Numbered from the stretch's first letter, positions 16,779 through 28,163 are shown. The stretch is 64,000 nt of DNA from Paenibacillus bovis (GCA_007679095.1 VEFU01000015.1:17658-81657); one strand, 5' to 3'. Made by a program: numbers and translations. Notes: generated by a model from the sequence alone, not told the origin.

Positions 16779-17591
16779 TTATATTAAACTAAAATGCTTA
16801 AATGCATTAAATAATCCGCTCTGTTCCACATCATCTGTAATATAATCTGCTTCTTCCTTTAAAATACGTTCAGCATTCCCCATGGCTACTCCAATTTCAC
16901 AACTTCTCACCATTTTTACATCATTTTCTGCGTCTCCAAAAGCAAGAGTATCTTTTATATCCCCATTCAAATACTCTAAGAGAGTATGAACCGCATTTAC
17001 CTTATCTACCCCTAATAATGCAAATTCACCAAACTCTCTTCTTTTCCCTGTTGCAGTCCAACTGCTAACTTTTAATTTATTACCAAAATCTCTCTCTGCT
17101 ATTTCAAGAGAATTTGATTCTAAAACAAAGCTTATTTTAGCGACATCATCCCGATAAAGTTGTCCATCATATATCATTTCTGGAAATATACTACGGATCC
17201 GCTCTTGATTTTCGATAGTATTCTCACCGTAAACAGAAGCAGCCTTTACTAGAAAATATTCGTTTGCAAACAAACCATTTTTGCTCTCTAAATAAAAGCC
17301 AAGTTCTCTTTCATTTAACCAATCTACCACTTGCATAACCATTTCCTTATCCAACTTTTTGTCTTGAATGACGACCCCATTGTGTTCAATGTACATACCA
17401 TTTCCCCCAATCATGCCATCCAAGCCAACATCCCATAAATAAGGATATATTTCTGCCTTACTTCTACCAGTTGTGATATATATTTTATGGCCATTTTTTC
17501 TAGCTTCTTTAACCGCAGTAGATGCAGATTCTGGTAGCTTTCCTGAATAATCAACTAACGTACCATCGATATCTAAAAATATAAACTTCAT
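16779..17591 (-). CDS. Cof-type HAD hydrolase (sugar-phosphatase-like)
   Basis: A 270-residue haloacid dehalogenase-superfamily phosphatase of the Cof/IIB group. Motif I 'FLDIDGTLVD' (residues 4-13) carries the nucleophile and acid aspartates, motif II is 'YITTGRS', and motif IV is 'LAFGDAENDVKM' near residue 215. Such enzymes dephosphorylate sugar phosphates or related metabolites. ATG at 17591 follows GAAGAGAAGG; the open frame extends further upstream without support. It lies 82 bases after the phospho-beta-glucosidase gene on the same strand and may clear excess sugar phosphate made by the bgl system (inference). Confidence 0.85.
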   Translation of the reverse strand: MKFIFLDIDGTLVDYSGKLPESASTAVKEARKNGHKIYITTGRSKAEIYPYLWDVGLDGMIGGNGMYIEHNGVVIQDKKLDKEMVMQVVDWLNERELGFYLESKNGLFANEYFLVKAASVYGENTIENQERIRSIFPEMIYDGQLYRDDVAKISFVLESNSLEIAERDFGNKLKVSSWTATGKRREFGEFALLGVDKVNAVHTLLEYLNGDIKDTLAFGDAENDVKMVRSCEIGVAMGNAERILKEEADYITDDVEQSGLFNAFKHFSLI

Positions 17592-17673
17592 CCTTCTCTT
17601 CCCCTTTGCAAAAAAATAAATGACCAAATCAATATTTGTTTGGTCATTTATCCTTTCCTATACTGATAGAAAT

Positions 17674-19119
<1,446 letters not shown>

Positions 19120-19193
19120 TCAGTTTTAATTTGGCTAAGGCATCCACTTACAATTTCAACAGATGCCTGCCTTTGTTAAAAATTAATTCAATA

Positions 19194-21113
19194 TTATTTT
19201 GGTTTTACTTGTAACAATTCCTCTTGCGACTTAACTACTACATTAGAAATTGGTAAAACCTCATAATTCATATAGTTTGTTACTACAACAGGAGTTGTTA
19301 ATGGAAAACCTGCTTCTTTAATTCCTTCTATATCAAATTCAATTAGTAATTGACCTTGTTCTACACGACTACCTTGTGACGTATGAGAAGCAAAATGTTT
19401 GCCCTCTAATTGAACAGTGTCCATACCGATGTGAATTAATATTTCTGCTCCTTCATCGGATGTAATACCTATAGCATGATTTGTAGGGAACAAAGCAGTT
19501 ACTGTACCTGATACAGGTGCAAAAAGTTTACCTTCTATTGGCTCAATTGCAACCCCTTGTCCCAATGCACCTGAAGCAAATGCTGCGTCATCAATGTCAG
19601 CTAAATTTCTCACTTCTCCACTTAATGGGCTAACAATTGTTTCAACCTTTGCGTTTTCAACTGTTTTTTCTACAACTTTCTCACCTTTTACTAATGACTT
19701 TTCTTGATTTTTATTAATTCCACCAAAGAAGTAAGATAATGCGAATGCTAGAACGAATCCAACAATTGCTGCAATTATTGCACCGATAACTGACATATCT
19801 ATACCAGATTCCGGTATAAAGCTAGGAATTTGGAAGACACCTAAACCACCCATGACATATCCTACCGTACCAAATACTCCTAACATCGCTCCACCGATAG
19901 CGGAAGATATTAAAGTAAAGATAAATGGTTTTTTTAATGGTAGAGCAATCCCATACATACCAGGTTCAGTAACACCAAATATTGCGGAAATAAATGCCGG
20001 TGCACTTAGTGATTTTGTTTTAGAACTTCTTGTTTTAATCCAGACAGCTAAGATAGCACCTGCAAGTGCAAATGAATGAACAAAAATTAATGCTAATATT
20101 GGATCCCAACCCTGACTAGCAAAGTTGTTGATTCCAATTGGTACAAGGCCCCAATGTAGACCGAACATAACAAATACTAACCAAAATCCTCCAATAAATG
20201 CTCCTGCAATTATTGGACTTAAATCATATATCCATGTAGTAGCTTGTCCTAATAACTGACTTGCCCATGTTGCAATTGGACCAATTACAATAAAAGTTAA
20301 TGGAATAATGATTAATAAAGTAAACATTGGTACTAAGAATAGTTTTACAACATCCGGAATTACTTTCGTCAAGAACTTTTCTAACTTCGCTGCAAAGAAT
20401 GCAGAGACGATAATAGGAATAACAGACATAGCATACGTCATTAAGATAACTGGAATACCAAAGAACTCAATGTAAACAGGTGATTCAAACATAGTACCTT
20501 TAAATAATGTATACAAAGGTTCTCCTGCATTAGGAATTCCTTCAAGTGCAGGGTATACGAGAGCCATCGCGATAACCATACCTACGAATGGTGTACCACC
20601 GAACTTTTTCATTGCTGTATAGCCTAATAAGATTGGTAAGAAGTAAAATAGTGCATCCCCAATAGCATTTAAAATCTGATATGTTCCACCAGTATCATCT
20701 AGCCAGGCAATTCCTATGAATAATGCATTAAAGCCTTTAATCATACCGGATGCTGCTAATACCCCAAGAATAGGAGTAAAGATACCGGAGATCATGTCTA
20801 TAAAGCTATTTAATATATTTCCTTTTTTCTTTTCCTCTTCTGTTGCTTCAACTGGGCTTGAAGACTGGAATCCACCTTCTGCCACGACTGCTTTATAAAC
20901 ATCAGGTACATGATTTCCAATTACAACCTGATACTGTCCACCACTTTTCATAACCGTAACAACGCCATCCATATTTTTTAGAACATCTGTATTTGCTTTT
21001 CCTTCATCCTTTAACTTGAAGCGGAGACGGGTAATACAATGGACAAGACTGTTAACATTTTCTTTTCCCCCGACATTTTCAATTATGTCTTTGGCTAGTT
21101 TTTCATACTTCAT
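19194..21113 (-). CDS. bglP: PTS beta-glucoside permease EIIBCA
   Basis: A 639-residue three-domain permease: EIIB at the N-terminus with the phospho-cysteine in 'LVHCITRLRFKL' (near residue 26), EIIC with about ten membrane helices (roughly 100-460) and EIIA at the C-terminus with the phospho-histidine in 'ILIHIGMDTVQL'. It imports and phosphorylates beta-glucosides such as salicin, arbutin or cellobiose and also controls LicT by phosphorylation. ATG at 21113 follows AAGGAAGAAGGGC; the longer open frame begins inside the leader. The gene is preceded by promoter, cre-like site and RAT/terminator. Its EIIA domain might also serve TreP, which lacks one. Confidence 0.94.
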   Translation of the reverse strand: MKYEKLAKDIIENVGGKENVNSLVHCITRLRFKLKDEGKANTDVLKNMDGVVTVMKSGGQYQVVIGNHVPDVYKAVVAEGGFQSSSPVEATEEEKKKGNILNSFIDMISGIFTPILGVLAASGMIKGFNALFIGIAWLDDTGGTYQILNAIGDALFYFLPILLGYTAMKKFGGTPFVGMVIAMALVYPALEGIPNAGEPLYTLFKGTMFESPVYIEFFGIPVILMTYAMSVIPIIVSAFFAAKLEKFLTKVIPDVVKLFLVPMFTLLIIIPLTFIVIGPIATWASQLLGQATTWIYDLSPIIAGAFIGGFWLVFVMFGLHWGLVPIGINNFASQGWDPILALIFVHSFALAGAILAVWIKTRSSKTKSLSAPAFISAIFGVTEPGMYGIALPLKKPFIFTLISSAIGGAMLGVFGTVGYVMGGLGVFQIPSFIPESGIDMSVIGAIIAAIVGFVLAFALSYFFGGINKNQEKSLVKGEKVVEKTVENAKVETIVSPLSGEVRNLADIDDAAFASGALGQGVAIEPIEGKLFAPVSGTVTALFPTNHAIGITSDEGAEILIHIGMDTVQLEGKHFASHTSQGSRVEQGQLLIEFDIEGIKEAGFPLTTPVVVTNYMNYEVLPISNVVVKSQEELLQVKPK

Positions 21114-21282
21114 AAAAAGCCCTTCTTCCTTCATTAGATTTTTCAAATAAAAAACCTGAACTGCTCTAAAACACACTGATAGCATGTTAAAAGTCAATTC
21201 AGGTTATGCCCAATAAGGTAACATTCCTTTAGTTATATATATTAAATTGATAATACGTATTTAAGAACCCCCCTAAAAAACC

Positions 21283-21356
21283 AAAAAACCTAAATTGCAC
21301 GCCATAAAATACGACGCATCAATTTAGGTTTTGCCTGCATGATCAGTAACAATCCT
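21283..21356 (-). promoter_or_regulatory. LicT RAT antiterminator and terminator before bglP
   Basis: RAT at 21321-21356 with GGATTGTTACTG-N5-GCAGGCAAAACC, overlapping a terminator in which AACCTAAATTG pairs with AATTTAGGTTTTTT further downstream. Same design as the elements before ptsH and licT. Confidence 0.92.
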
Positions 21357-21386
21357 AGTTAAGATTATTATTAATTTATTAATTGC

Positions 21387-21416
21387 AGTTTAGCACACGC
21401 TTTCAAAAGATGTCAA
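21387..21416 (-). promoter_or_regulatory. bglP promoter with overlapping cre
   Basis: TTGACA (21411-21416) and TAAACT (21387-21392) are separated by 18 bases. The spacer contains TGAAAGCGTGTGCT (21392-21405), matching the cre consensus TGWAARCGYTWNCW at 13 of 14 positions. CcpA bound there would block RNA polymerase, giving glucose repression of the bgl operon. Confidence 0.8.
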
Positions 21417-21435
21417 TGATTTTTCGACAAAATTT

Positions 21436-22284
21436 TCATTTCAATTTATGGCGATTGGTTACACGGTGAATATGCACAGTTAAATAGACTTCTTCATCCT
21501 TCGTTAGGCTCCATTTAAATTGGTTCTCTAAATAAGTAGTAATCTTTTTTGTGCATGCATAAGCATCAGGGTACTTTAACATTATCTGTTCATAGAAAAA
21601 TGAATCTACAGTTTCCTCTAATTTTTCTTTGCGTGCAAACCGAATTGAAAAGAAGCGCAGATGGGTCAAAAACCGTCCGTAATTAACCGAATTCTCATCT
21701 AAGTCCATTTTAAAATGGTATTTTACTATATTTAGAATAGAGTTAACCATCTCGGTAGTTTGTACTGCTACCTCCATATTTTCGCCAGATAACTGACTAT
21801 TAACTAAATGTAGTGCAATGGAAGCTGCTTCATCCTCCCCTAATGCAATACCTGTTTCGTTCTCAATTATTTCAAGTGCCTTTAAAGCAACTTGGAACTC
21901 CGGTTTATAGTATTTACGGATTTCCCATAGCAGTGGATTTTTTAGTTCGATTCCTTGATTATATCTACTAATTGCAAAACTAATATGATCAGTTAAAGCA
22001 ACGTATAAATATTCATCCAATTTATATGAAAGTTGAGATTGTGCAAAATCTAAAATTCTGGACGAAATATTCAAGTAAAGTTCGGAGGTATCTTTAAGCA
22101 ATAAAGCGAGCTTATCGGAAACCCCTTGTTTTTTTAGTACAAATGTCTTTTCTATTTTTGTATCATCGATAGCTTGCCCAACCTTTTTTTGGAAAGCTAA
22201 ACCCTTACCCATAACGACCATTTCCTGATTATCTTTATTAGTGGTCATCACTACATTATTATTTAGAACCTTCTCAATTCTCAT
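21436..22284 (-). CDS. licT: BglG/LicT-family transcription antiterminator
   Basis: A 282-residue RNA-binding antiterminator: a CAT domain (residues 1-55, 'RIEKVLNNNVVMTT', 'GKGLAFQKKVGQ') and two PRD domains whose regulatory histidines are visible as 'ALTDHISFAISRY' and 'SIALHLVNSQL' (PRD1), and 'LTHLRFFSIRF' and 'TVHIHRV' (PRD2). Phosphorylation by HPr and BglP sets its activity. It lies upstream of bglP on the same strand and has a RAT/terminator in its own leader, so it is probably autoregulated as for E. coli bglG. No bglS lichenase gene is adjacent. Confidence 0.94.
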   Translation of the reverse strand: MRIEKVLNNNVVMTTNKDNQEMVVMGKGLAFQKKVGQAIDDTKIEKTFVLKKQGVSDKLALLLKDTSELYLNISSRILDFAQSQLSYKLDEYLYVALTDHISFAISRYNQGIELKNPLLWEIRKYYKPEFQVALKALEIIENETGIALGEDEAASIALHLVNSQLSGENMEVAVQTTEMVNSILNIVKYHFKMDLDENSVNYGRFLTHLRFFSIRFARKEKLEETVDSFFYEQIMLKYPDAYACTKKITTYLENQFKWSLTKDEEVYLTVHIHRVTNRHKLK

Positions 22285-22319
22285 TTTGCACCTCTATCAT
22301 AATTAAGAATTTGAAGCAA

Positions 22320-22407
22320 AATTAAAAAACCCAAATTCGTATATAAGAATAACATTATCGATATTCTATAACAAATTTAGGTTTTGCCTGCATTGCAGTA
22401 ACAATCC
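22320..22407 (-). promoter_or_regulatory. LicT RAT antiterminator and terminator before licT
   Basis: RAT at 22375-22407 with GGATTGTTACTG-N4-GCAGGCAAAACC, overlapping a terminator that ends in GGGTTTTTT near 22324. Implies that LicT controls its own synthesis. Confidence 0.88.
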
Positions 22408-22418
22408 TTTTATATAAA

Positions 22419-22432
22419 TGTAAGCGTCTTAA
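22419..22432. promoter_or_regulatory. Candidate cre site upstream of licT
   Basis: TGTAAGCGTCTTAA matches the cre consensus at 12 of 14 positions and lies just upstream of the licT RAT, in the likely promoter region. Weaker than the bglP site. Confidence 0.4.
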
Positions 22433-22495
22433 AAGTATTTTAACATACCTTATCAAGAATTTAAAAGTTTAATGTTGAAAAAGAATTATTATATT

Positions 22496-23305
22496 TTATT
22501 CAGCATCTAACCCTTTACTTTTCCTAGTACATGCTTTCATCGCATTCAAGATAGATGATCTGAAATTACTTTCTTCCAATGCAGCTACTGCACGAATAGT
22601 GGAACCACCTGGTGTACATACATCGTCTTTTAAACTTCCTGGATGTATTTCCGTTTCAAGCACCATTTTTGCAGCTCCAAGTACAGCTTGTGCTGCCAGT
22701 TTGTACGCTTGTTTTCTCGGAATACCATCTCTTACTCCACCATCGGCCATTGCTTCTATTAGCAGATATACATAAGCTGGTGATGAACCACTAATAGCAG
22801 GCACTGCATCCATCAGTTCTTCCTCAATTAGTTCTGTTTTTCCGAATGAATTTAAGAGTTCCACAACATTGGCCAAATCTATCTCTGTCATTAATTCATT
22901 AATGGAAAAGACGGTCATACCCTCTCTTACGAGTGAAGGTGTATTTGGCATCGTCCGCACTATTTTTATAGGCCTACCAAAAGCATTTTCCACCGTTTGA
23001 ATGGAGATACCTGCTGCCATCACGATAATAACAGTATCTTCCTTCACATCATGCTTAATTTCATCAATAACCTTCACATAACTGGATGGTTCAACTGCCA
23101 AAAATAAGATATCTGCAAAGCGTGCAATCTCCTTATTATTTAACGTTCCTTGTACATGTAGCTTTTCTTTCACAACTTGTAACGTATCTTCTGTTCTTGT
23201 ACTCACCTTTATTGAATCAGCCGCTACAACTCCAGCAGTAATCATTCCTAACACCATTGCCTGCCCCATTTTTCCGCAGCCAATAAAGCCTATTTGTTTA
23301 CTCAT
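22496..23305 (-). CDS. proC: Pyrroline-5-carboxylate reductase
   Basis: A 269-residue NAD(P)H-dependent enzyme that carries out the last step of proline synthesis. The N-terminal Rossmann motif is 'IGFIGCGKMGQAM', and the family signature is seen as 'PAISGSSPAYVYLLIEAMADGGV' in two parts near residues 160-185 and 'TPGGSTIRAV' near 240. ATG at 23305 follows AGGATGTG. It is a single gene; B. subtilis has several paralogues (proH, proI, proG), so the exact orthologue is not assigned. Proline is also an osmolyte, which fits the OpuC-type locus elsewhere in the window. Confidence 0.93.
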   Translation of the reverse strand: MSKQIGFIGCGKMGQAMVLGMITAGVVAADSIKVSTRTEDTLQVVKEKLHVQGTLNNKEIARFADILFLAVEPSSYVKVIDEIKHDVKEDTVIIVMAAGISIQTVENAFGRPIKIVRTMPNTPSLVREGMTVFSINELMTEIDLANVVELLNSFGKTELIEEELMDAVPAISGSSPAYVYLLIEAMADGGVRDGIPRKQAYKLAAQAVLGAAKMVLETEIHPGSLKDDVCTPGGSTIRAVAALEESNFRSSILNAMKACTRKSKGLDAE

Positions 23306-23426
23306 ATAAAACACATCCTAATACATTATGCTAATCTATACTAGTTTATCAGTTCTTTTGTGGAAACCAAAACAAGGGAGGGAATTGGTGAATTTTATAT
23401 AAGAAATAATCCGATTCCTTTTATTT

Positions 23427-23622
23427 TAAGGCTCTGTTAAAGTTCATTGTTGTTAACAACTTAGTTGATTGTAGCGGATGTACACGAGACTCCTGCGGGA
23501 ACGGCATGAGCCGAAGATCCACTTGGCAAAGCAGTTTTTCTTTGCCAAGTTAGCTGAGGCCGTGCCCGCGGAAAGCGAGTGTACAGGAGCGAAAATCACC
23601 AACAGAGTTCAACAGAGCTTAT
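23427..23622. mobile_element. MITE-like element with imperfect terminal inverted repeats
   Basis: About 195 bases bounded by GGCTCTGTTAAAGTTC on the left and its near complement (AGCTCTGTTGAACTC when read from the right). The interior has ACTCCTGCGGGAA and CCCGCGGAAAGCGAGT as further inverted arms and a hairpin CTTGGCAAAG / CTTTGCCAAG. No coding frame. It is more GC-rich than its surroundings and resembles small repeats scattered through Bacillaceae genomes. It fills the 328-base gap between proC and the next gene. Confidence 0.7.
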
Positions 23623-23633
23623 TTTAAAAAATT

Positions 23634-24020
23634 TTATATTATATTAATAAAAAATACTGCCACTACTATTAATAATCCTAGCAATACTACCCACCAATTA
23701 AGTTTTATTCTTTGTAATAAACGATCGGTACAGAAAAATAGAATTGCAGACACTAAGCTAAATAGCATAAACACTATACCAAACAAACAATGAAATAAAA
23801 AAGAGGTGATTTCTTGAGCATATGTTGATTTAAACATCTTCCTACTAATCCAATCACTGATAGAGGATACAATAACTCCATATGTAACTACTAACATAAA
23901 GTTTATATAATACAAATTTAATAGTAAATTTGTGTCTATTTCAGGTATCGAAAAAAACAATGCAAATAATAAACTACTAATAATTGCAGATAATATTTTT
24001 CTCTTTATCACAATATCCAT
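23634..24020 (-). CDS. Hypothetical membrane protein, four helices
   Basis: A 128-residue hydrophobic protein with four predicted membrane helices (about 9-27, 33-53, 72-94, 106-126). It has no motif I recognise. GAGGGGAG lies close before the ATG, a plausible but tight ribosome binding site. It lies beyond the glmS terminator on the same strand and just upstream of a MITE-like repeat, so it is probably monocistronic. The call rests on length, start signal and consistent hydrophobicity; function unknown. Confidence 0.6.
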   Translation of the reverse strand: MDIVIKRKILSAIISSLLFALFFSIPEIDTNLLLNLYYINFMLVVTYGVIVSSISDWISRKMFKSTYAQEITSFLFHCLFGIVFMLFSLVSAILFFCTDRLLQRIKLNWWVVLLGLLIVVAVFFINII

Positions 24021-24053
24021 TCTCCCCTCTACAACTAAAAAATAATATATAGT

Positions 24054-24097
24054 AAAAAACCCGAAGGTGAACCATGGAAGTACTGGTATACCTTCGG
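24054..24097 (-). terminator. Terminator of glmS
   Basis: Minus-strand stem CCGAAGGT..ACC / GGTTCACCTTCGG followed by TTTTTT, about 45 bases after the glmS stop. Confidence 0.85.
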
Positions 24098-24142
24098 ATT
24101 AAGAGAAGTTTCTTTCATATATCTTATTTTAGATAAAAGATT

Positions 24143-25945
24143 TTACTCTACTGTTACACTTTTTGCTAAGTTTCTTGGCTTATCAACGTCACAGCCACGG
24201 TGTAACGACGCGTAGTAAGCAATGAGTTGTAGTGGTACTACAGAGATAAGTGGTGTTAATAATTCGTTTACTTCTGGTAAAACAAATCTGTCTTCGTCTG
24301 TGTCAAGACCATTCATAGAAATGATACATGGGTTTGCACCACGTGCAGCAACTTCTTTCACATTGCCACGAATACTCCAGTTGACATTTTCTTGAGTTGC
24401 TAATGCAATGACAGGTGTACCTTCTTCAATTAAAGCAATTGTACCATGTTTTAATTCTCCACCAGCAAAACCTTCTGCTTGAATATAGGAGATTTCTTTT
24501 AATTTAAGAGCTCCTTCTAAACAAACAAAATAATCTAATGAACGACCAATGAAGAAGCAGTTGCGTGTAAACGGCAAGTACTGACTAGCTATTTTTTCAA
24601 ACTCTTCTTTTGAGTCACATAGTACTTCCATTGCATTCGCAACAATTCCAAGCTCCTGAATAAGGTCGAAATTTAGTTCAATCGCTTTTGATTGTGCTGT
24701 CACATTTGCTAAAATTGCTAGAACCGCAATTTGAGCTGTATAAGCTTTTGTAGATGCTACTGCAATTTCTGGGCCAGCATGCAATAACAATGTATAATCT
24801 GCTTCTCTAGAAAGAGTAGATCCTGGCACATTGGTAATTGTCAGTGCTTTATATCCCATTTCCTTTATTTTCACGAGAACTGCTCGGCTATCAGCAGTTT
24901 CTCCACTTTGAGAAATAAAGATAAATAATGGTTTCTCCGATAGAAGTGGCATGTTATATACAAATTCACTTGCTACATGAACTTCTACCGGAACTTTAGC
25001 CATCGTTTCAATAAATTGCTTACCTACAAGCCCAGCGTGATAACTTGTTCCGCACGCTACAATATAAATACGGTCAGCTTCGCGCACAGCTGAAGTAATA
25101 TCTGCATCTACTTCAAGATTTCCTTGTTTATCTTGATATGCTTGAATGATTTTACGCATAACAAGTGGTTGTTCATCAATTTCTTTTAGCATGTAATGAG
25201 GATATGTGCCTTTTTCAATATCACTAGCATCAATCTCTGCTACATAAGGTTTTCTATTGATAATAGTACCTTGGAGATTCTTCAGTACAATACTGTCTTT
25301 TTTTACTATTACAATTTCTTTATCCATCAATTCAACAAAAGAATCTGTTACTTGAATCATTGCCATTGCATCACTTGCTACAACATTAAAATCATCCCCA
25401 ACACCTACAAGCAACGGGCTTTTATTTTTCGCAACGAAAATGGTATCAGGTGTTTCTGTATCAAGCATTGCAATTGCATATGAGCCAATTAATAATTTCA
25501 AAGTTTTGATGAATGCAGCTTCTGCATCCAATCCGTCTCTTGAAAATTTCTCTATTAGTTGAACAATTACTTCCGTATCTGTGTCACTTTCAAAAGTAAC
25601 GTCATTCAGATATTCCTGCTTTAGTAACGAATAGTTCTCAATAACCCCGTTATGAACGATTGTAAAGCGACCGGAAGTACTTTGATGAGGATGGGCATTG
25701 CTTTTACTAGGAACACCATGTGTTGCCCATCTAGTATGGCCAATCCCAACAGAAGCAACAACATCTCTGTCAACTTCCGCTCTCAAATCAGCGATACGTC
25801 CTTTTTCTTTGAAGATATGAATGCCATCTTCATTTCTAACAGCAATACCTGCAGAGTCATATCCTCTGTATTCCAGTTTCTCCAATCCTTTAAGCAAGAC
25901 TTCCTTCGCATCATTCATTCCAATATATCCAGTTATTCCGCACAT
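24143..25945 (-). CDS. glmS: Glutamine-fructose-6-phosphate aminotransferase
   Basis: A 600-residue enzyme that makes glucosamine-6-phosphate from fructose-6-phosphate and glutamine, the first step toward UDP-GlcNAc and peptidoglycan. The N-terminal amidotransferase nucleophile is Cys2 in 'MCGITGYIG'; '[11 protein letters not shown]' follows; two SIS domains contain '[10 protein letters not shown]' and '[10 protein letters not shown]'; the C-terminus ends '[15 protein letters not shown]'. AAGGAGG precedes the ATG by nine bases. Expression is controlled by the glmS ribozyme in its leader, which cleaves itself when glucosamine-6-phosphate is abundant. Confidence 0.98.
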   Translation of the reverse strand: MCGITGYIGMNDAKEVLLKGLEKLEYRGYDSAGIAVRNEDGIHIFKEKGRIADLRAEVDRDVVASVGIGHTRWATHGVPSKSNAHPHQSTSGRFTIVHNGVIENYSLLKQEYLNDVTFESDTDTEVIVQLIEKFSRDGLDAEAAFIKTLKLLIGSYAIAMLDTETPDTIFVAKNKSPLLVGVGDDFNVVASDAMAMIQVTDSFVELMDKEIVIVKKDSIVLKNLQGTIINRKPYVAEIDASDIEKGTYPHYMLKEIDEQPLVMRKIIQAYQDKQGNLEVDADITSAVREADRIYIVACGTSYHAGLVGKQFIETMAKVPVEVHVASEFVYNMPLLSEKPLFIFISQSGETADSRAVLVKIKEMGYKALTITNVPGSTLSREADYTLLLHAGPEIAVASTKAYTAQIAVLAILANVTAQSKAIELNFDLIQELGIVANAMEVLCDSKEEFEKIASQYLPFTRNCFFIGRSLDYFVCLEGALKLKEISYIQAEGFAGGELKHGTIALIEEGTPVIALATQENVNWSIRGNVKEVAARGANPCIISMNGLDTDEDRFVLPEVNELLTPLISVVPLQLIAYYASLHRGCDVDKPRNLAKSVTVE

Positions 25946-25954
25946 ATTCCAATT

Positions 25955-25970
25955 CCTCCTTATAAGGAGG
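25955..25970. promoter_or_regulatory. Palindrome that can sequester the glmS Shine-Dalgarno
   Basis: CCTCCTTATAAGGAGG is a perfect 16-bp palindrome that contains the AAGGAGG ribosome binding site of glmS. A hairpin GGGGC / GCCCC lies just upstream (25983-25999). Confidence 0.5.
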
Positions 25971-26021
25971 CAAGCTAGCTCAGGGGCTTACTTGCCCCCT
26001 TATCTCTGTTTGTATTTTTAT

Positions 26022-26178
26022 ATGTGCACATGCGCTTTCCTTTGTCCATCGAGTCACCTCGAATGTTTTGAGAAAGAGCTACGACCTGTGACATAGCCGG
26101 GAGGCACCCGCCGAACAATTCGATAAACCTCCACCTCGTCAACTTATCTTTGTTTCGATCAAGATAAGTTCTGGCGCT
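26022..26178 (-). ncRNA. glmS ribozyme: glmS self-cleaving ribozyme (glucosamine-6-phosphate riboswitch)
   Basis: On the minus strand the core begins A|GCGCCAGAACTT (cleavage between 26178 and 26177), followed by the conserved TTGACGAGGTGGAGGTTTAT, CGGCGGGTGCCTCCCGG and the 3' P4 region ending GGTGACTCGATGGACAAAGG. Order and spacing match the Bacillus glmS ribozyme. Glucosamine-6-phosphate is the cofactor for cleavage, after which the mRNA is degraded by RNase J. Confidence 0.95.
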
Positions 26179-26233
26179 TTAATTATTAATCTACCTTCCT
26201 ATGCTCCTTTCAAAAAAAAATAACAGCATTGCC

Positions 26234-26263
26234 ATCATACTACATAATAAAAAATGCCGTCAA
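26234..26263 (-). promoter_or_regulatory. Sigma-A promoter of glmS
   Basis: TTGACG (26258-26263), 18-base spacer, TATGAT (26234-26239), about 55 bases upstream of the ribozyme cleavage site. Confidence 0.75.
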
Positions 26264-26435
26264 TAAAAAATATGCAATTAGAGAAACTTCTGTGTATAAA
26301 ATTTGATTTTAATACTTTATAGCGAGCTTTGGTAAAGCATTCATAGAGGCCTTCCAATCGACATTTCCCTGGATTTCATTCAAAGAAGTGGAAATTTGAA
26401 GAGGTGAGGATTAGTGAAATAATGATTTGTGATTT

Positions 26436-26696
26436 TCTATTTGACATTTTGGCGGTAAAACAGCAGTGAAGTGTAGGTTTGAACGTGTTTATTCGACATT
26501 TGGATCATAAATCACAGGCGAATGTTCATTAGAGCAAGTCTATTAGACATTTCAAACACGAACCACCATCCAAATGTCCATTAGATCACCCCTATTAGAC
26601 ATTTTAAGCACGAATCACTATCCAAATGTCCATTAGAACACTCCTATTCGAGGTTTTCCCTTGTTCCATCATCCATATGTGATTAGAAGCCTTCTT
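26436..26696. repeat. Second degenerate 52-bp tandem repeat array
   Basis: The anchor TATT(A/C/T)GACATTT begins at 26438, 26490, 26541 and 26593, with a diverged copy at 26645: steps of 52, 51, 52 and 52 bases. The central units also contain AAATGTC upstream of GACATTT, so each forms a dyad. It has no sequence likeness to the 52-bp array at 12105-12350. No gene is seen in the whole 26264-26740 stretch. Confidence 0.75.
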
Positions 26697-26733
26697 TACC
26701 CCTGCATCCCCCTAACTACCTTTCCATTCCCAA

Positions 26734-26771
26734 TAAAATAGCAGCACAAACCTTAAAATGATTTGTGCTGC
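26734..26771 (-). terminator. Terminator of glmM
   Basis: GCAGCACAAA / TTTGTGCTGC stem with an eleven-base loop followed by TATTTTATT on the minus strand. Confidence 0.88.
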
Positions 26772-26779
26772 CAATTATA

Positions 26780-28132
26780 TTATTCTTTATCTAAACCCAT
26801 TTCTTCAATGACTACATTCGCAATACGATCCACATATTCTGAACATGCTTCCTCTGTAACAGCTTCTGCCATCACACGAACAAGTGGCTCTGTACCAGAA
26901 GGACGCACTAAAATACGACCGTTACCATTCATTTCTGCTTCTACTTCTTGAATAACAGCTTTCACTTTCTCATTTTCAGTTACATGATGTTTATCTGTTA
27001 CTCGTATGTTCACTAATTTTTGCGGATAAGTTTTCATTCCTTTTGCAAGTTCTGAAAGTGGTTTACCTGTTATTTTCATAATATTTAACAACTGTACTCC
27101 TGTAAGTAGCCCGTCACCAGTAGTACTATATTCTCTGAAAATAATATGACCAGATTGTTCTCCACCTAGGTTATATCCTTGTTTTTTCATTTCTTCCACT
27201 ACATAGCGGTCTCCTACAGCTGTTTGTGCACTTTTTATGCCAGCTTCTTCTAAAGCTTTATAGAAGCCTAAATTACTCATAACTGTGGACACGATTGTAG
27301 ACTGAACAAGACGTCCTTCTTCATTCATAAACTTCCCGCATATGTACATAATTTGGTCGCCATCCACAATATTTCCATTCTCATCAATAGCAATTAAACG
27401 GTCACCATCACCATCAAAAGCTAGTCCAACATCAGCGCCTTTTTCTTTTACAAATTCAGCTAGTACTTCAGGGTGAGTAGAGCCCACACCTTCGTTGATA
27501 TTTAAGCCATTTGGCGATGAACCCATCGTAGAAATATCTGCATCCAAGTCAGCAAATAGGTGCGTTGCAAGTGATGAGGTAGCTCCATGAGCACAATCAA
27601 GTGCAACATGAATTCCAGAGAAGTCCTCATCCACTGTTTGTTTAAGGAATTGCAAATACTTTTGTCCACCTTCAAAATAATCATTTAACGTTCCAAGTTC
27701 TCCACCTACTGGTCTTGGTAAGTCATCCGTTTCTGCATCGAGTAAGCTCTCAATTTCTTCCTCTTGTTCATCAGACAGTTTATACCCATCTGGACCGAAG
27801 AATTTTATTCCATTATCTGCTACCGGATTATGAGATGCAGAAATCATGACTCCAGCTTGGGCGCCTAGAACCTTCGTTAAATAAGAAACCCCAGGTGTTG
27901 AAATGACTCCTAGACGCATTACTTCTGCCCCAATGGATAGTAATCCTGCCACAAGTGCACTTTCCAACATATGACCGGAAATACGTGTATCACGGCCTAT
28001 TAAAACTTTAGGCCGTTCTGCATTTTTTGTTAATATATAACCACCAAATCTACCTAATCTAAATGCTAATTCAGGTGTAAGTTCTGAATTTGCTACACCT
28101 CTCACACCATCAGTTCCAAAGTATTTACCCAT
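26780..28132 (-). CDS. glmM: Phosphoglucosamine mutase
   Basis: A 450-residue enzyme converting glucosamine-6-phosphate to glucosamine-1-phosphate. N-terminal '[14 protein letters not shown]', active-site phosphoserine loop '[13 protein letters not shown]' near residue 100, metal-binding 'FDGDGDR' near 240 and phosphate-binding 'RPSGTEP' near 410 are all present. ATG at 28132 is preferred: AAGGAG is 11 bases upstream, while the in-frame GTG at 28144 overlaps it. It ends the cdaA-cdaR-glmM operon; in B. subtilis GlmM also interacts with CdaA and lowers c-di-AMP synthesis. A terminator and 830 bases separate it from glmS. Confidence 0.97.
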   Translation of the reverse strand: MGKYFGTDGVRGVANSELTPELAFRLGRFGGYILTKNAERPKVLIGRDTRISGHMLESALVAGLLSIGAEVMRLGVISTPGVSYLTKVLGAQAGVMISASHNPVADNGIKFFGPDGYKLSDEQEEEIESLLDAETDDLPRPVGGELGTLNDYFEGGQKYLQFLKQTVDEDFSGIHVALDCAHGATSSLATHLFADLDADISTMGSSPNGLNINEGVGSTHPEVLAEFVKEKGADVGLAFDGDGDRLIAIDENGNIVDGDQIMYICGKFMNEEGRLVQSTIVSTVMSNLGFYKALEEAGIKSAQTAVGDRYVVEEMKKQGYNLGGEQSGHIIFREYSTTGDGLLTGVQLLNIMKITGKPLSELAKGMKTYPQKLVNIRVTDKHHVTENEKVKAVIQEVEAEMNGNGRILVRPSGTEPLVRVMAEAVTEEACSEYVDRIANVVIEEMGLDKE

Positions 28133-28163
28133 TGAATTGCTCACTCCTTCAAAAATCTCTGTT

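Noticed and set aside
26436..26696. CRISPR array or small RNA gene
   Set aside because: Only a degenerate 52-bp period with short dyads; no promoter plus terminator pair and no conserved repeat.
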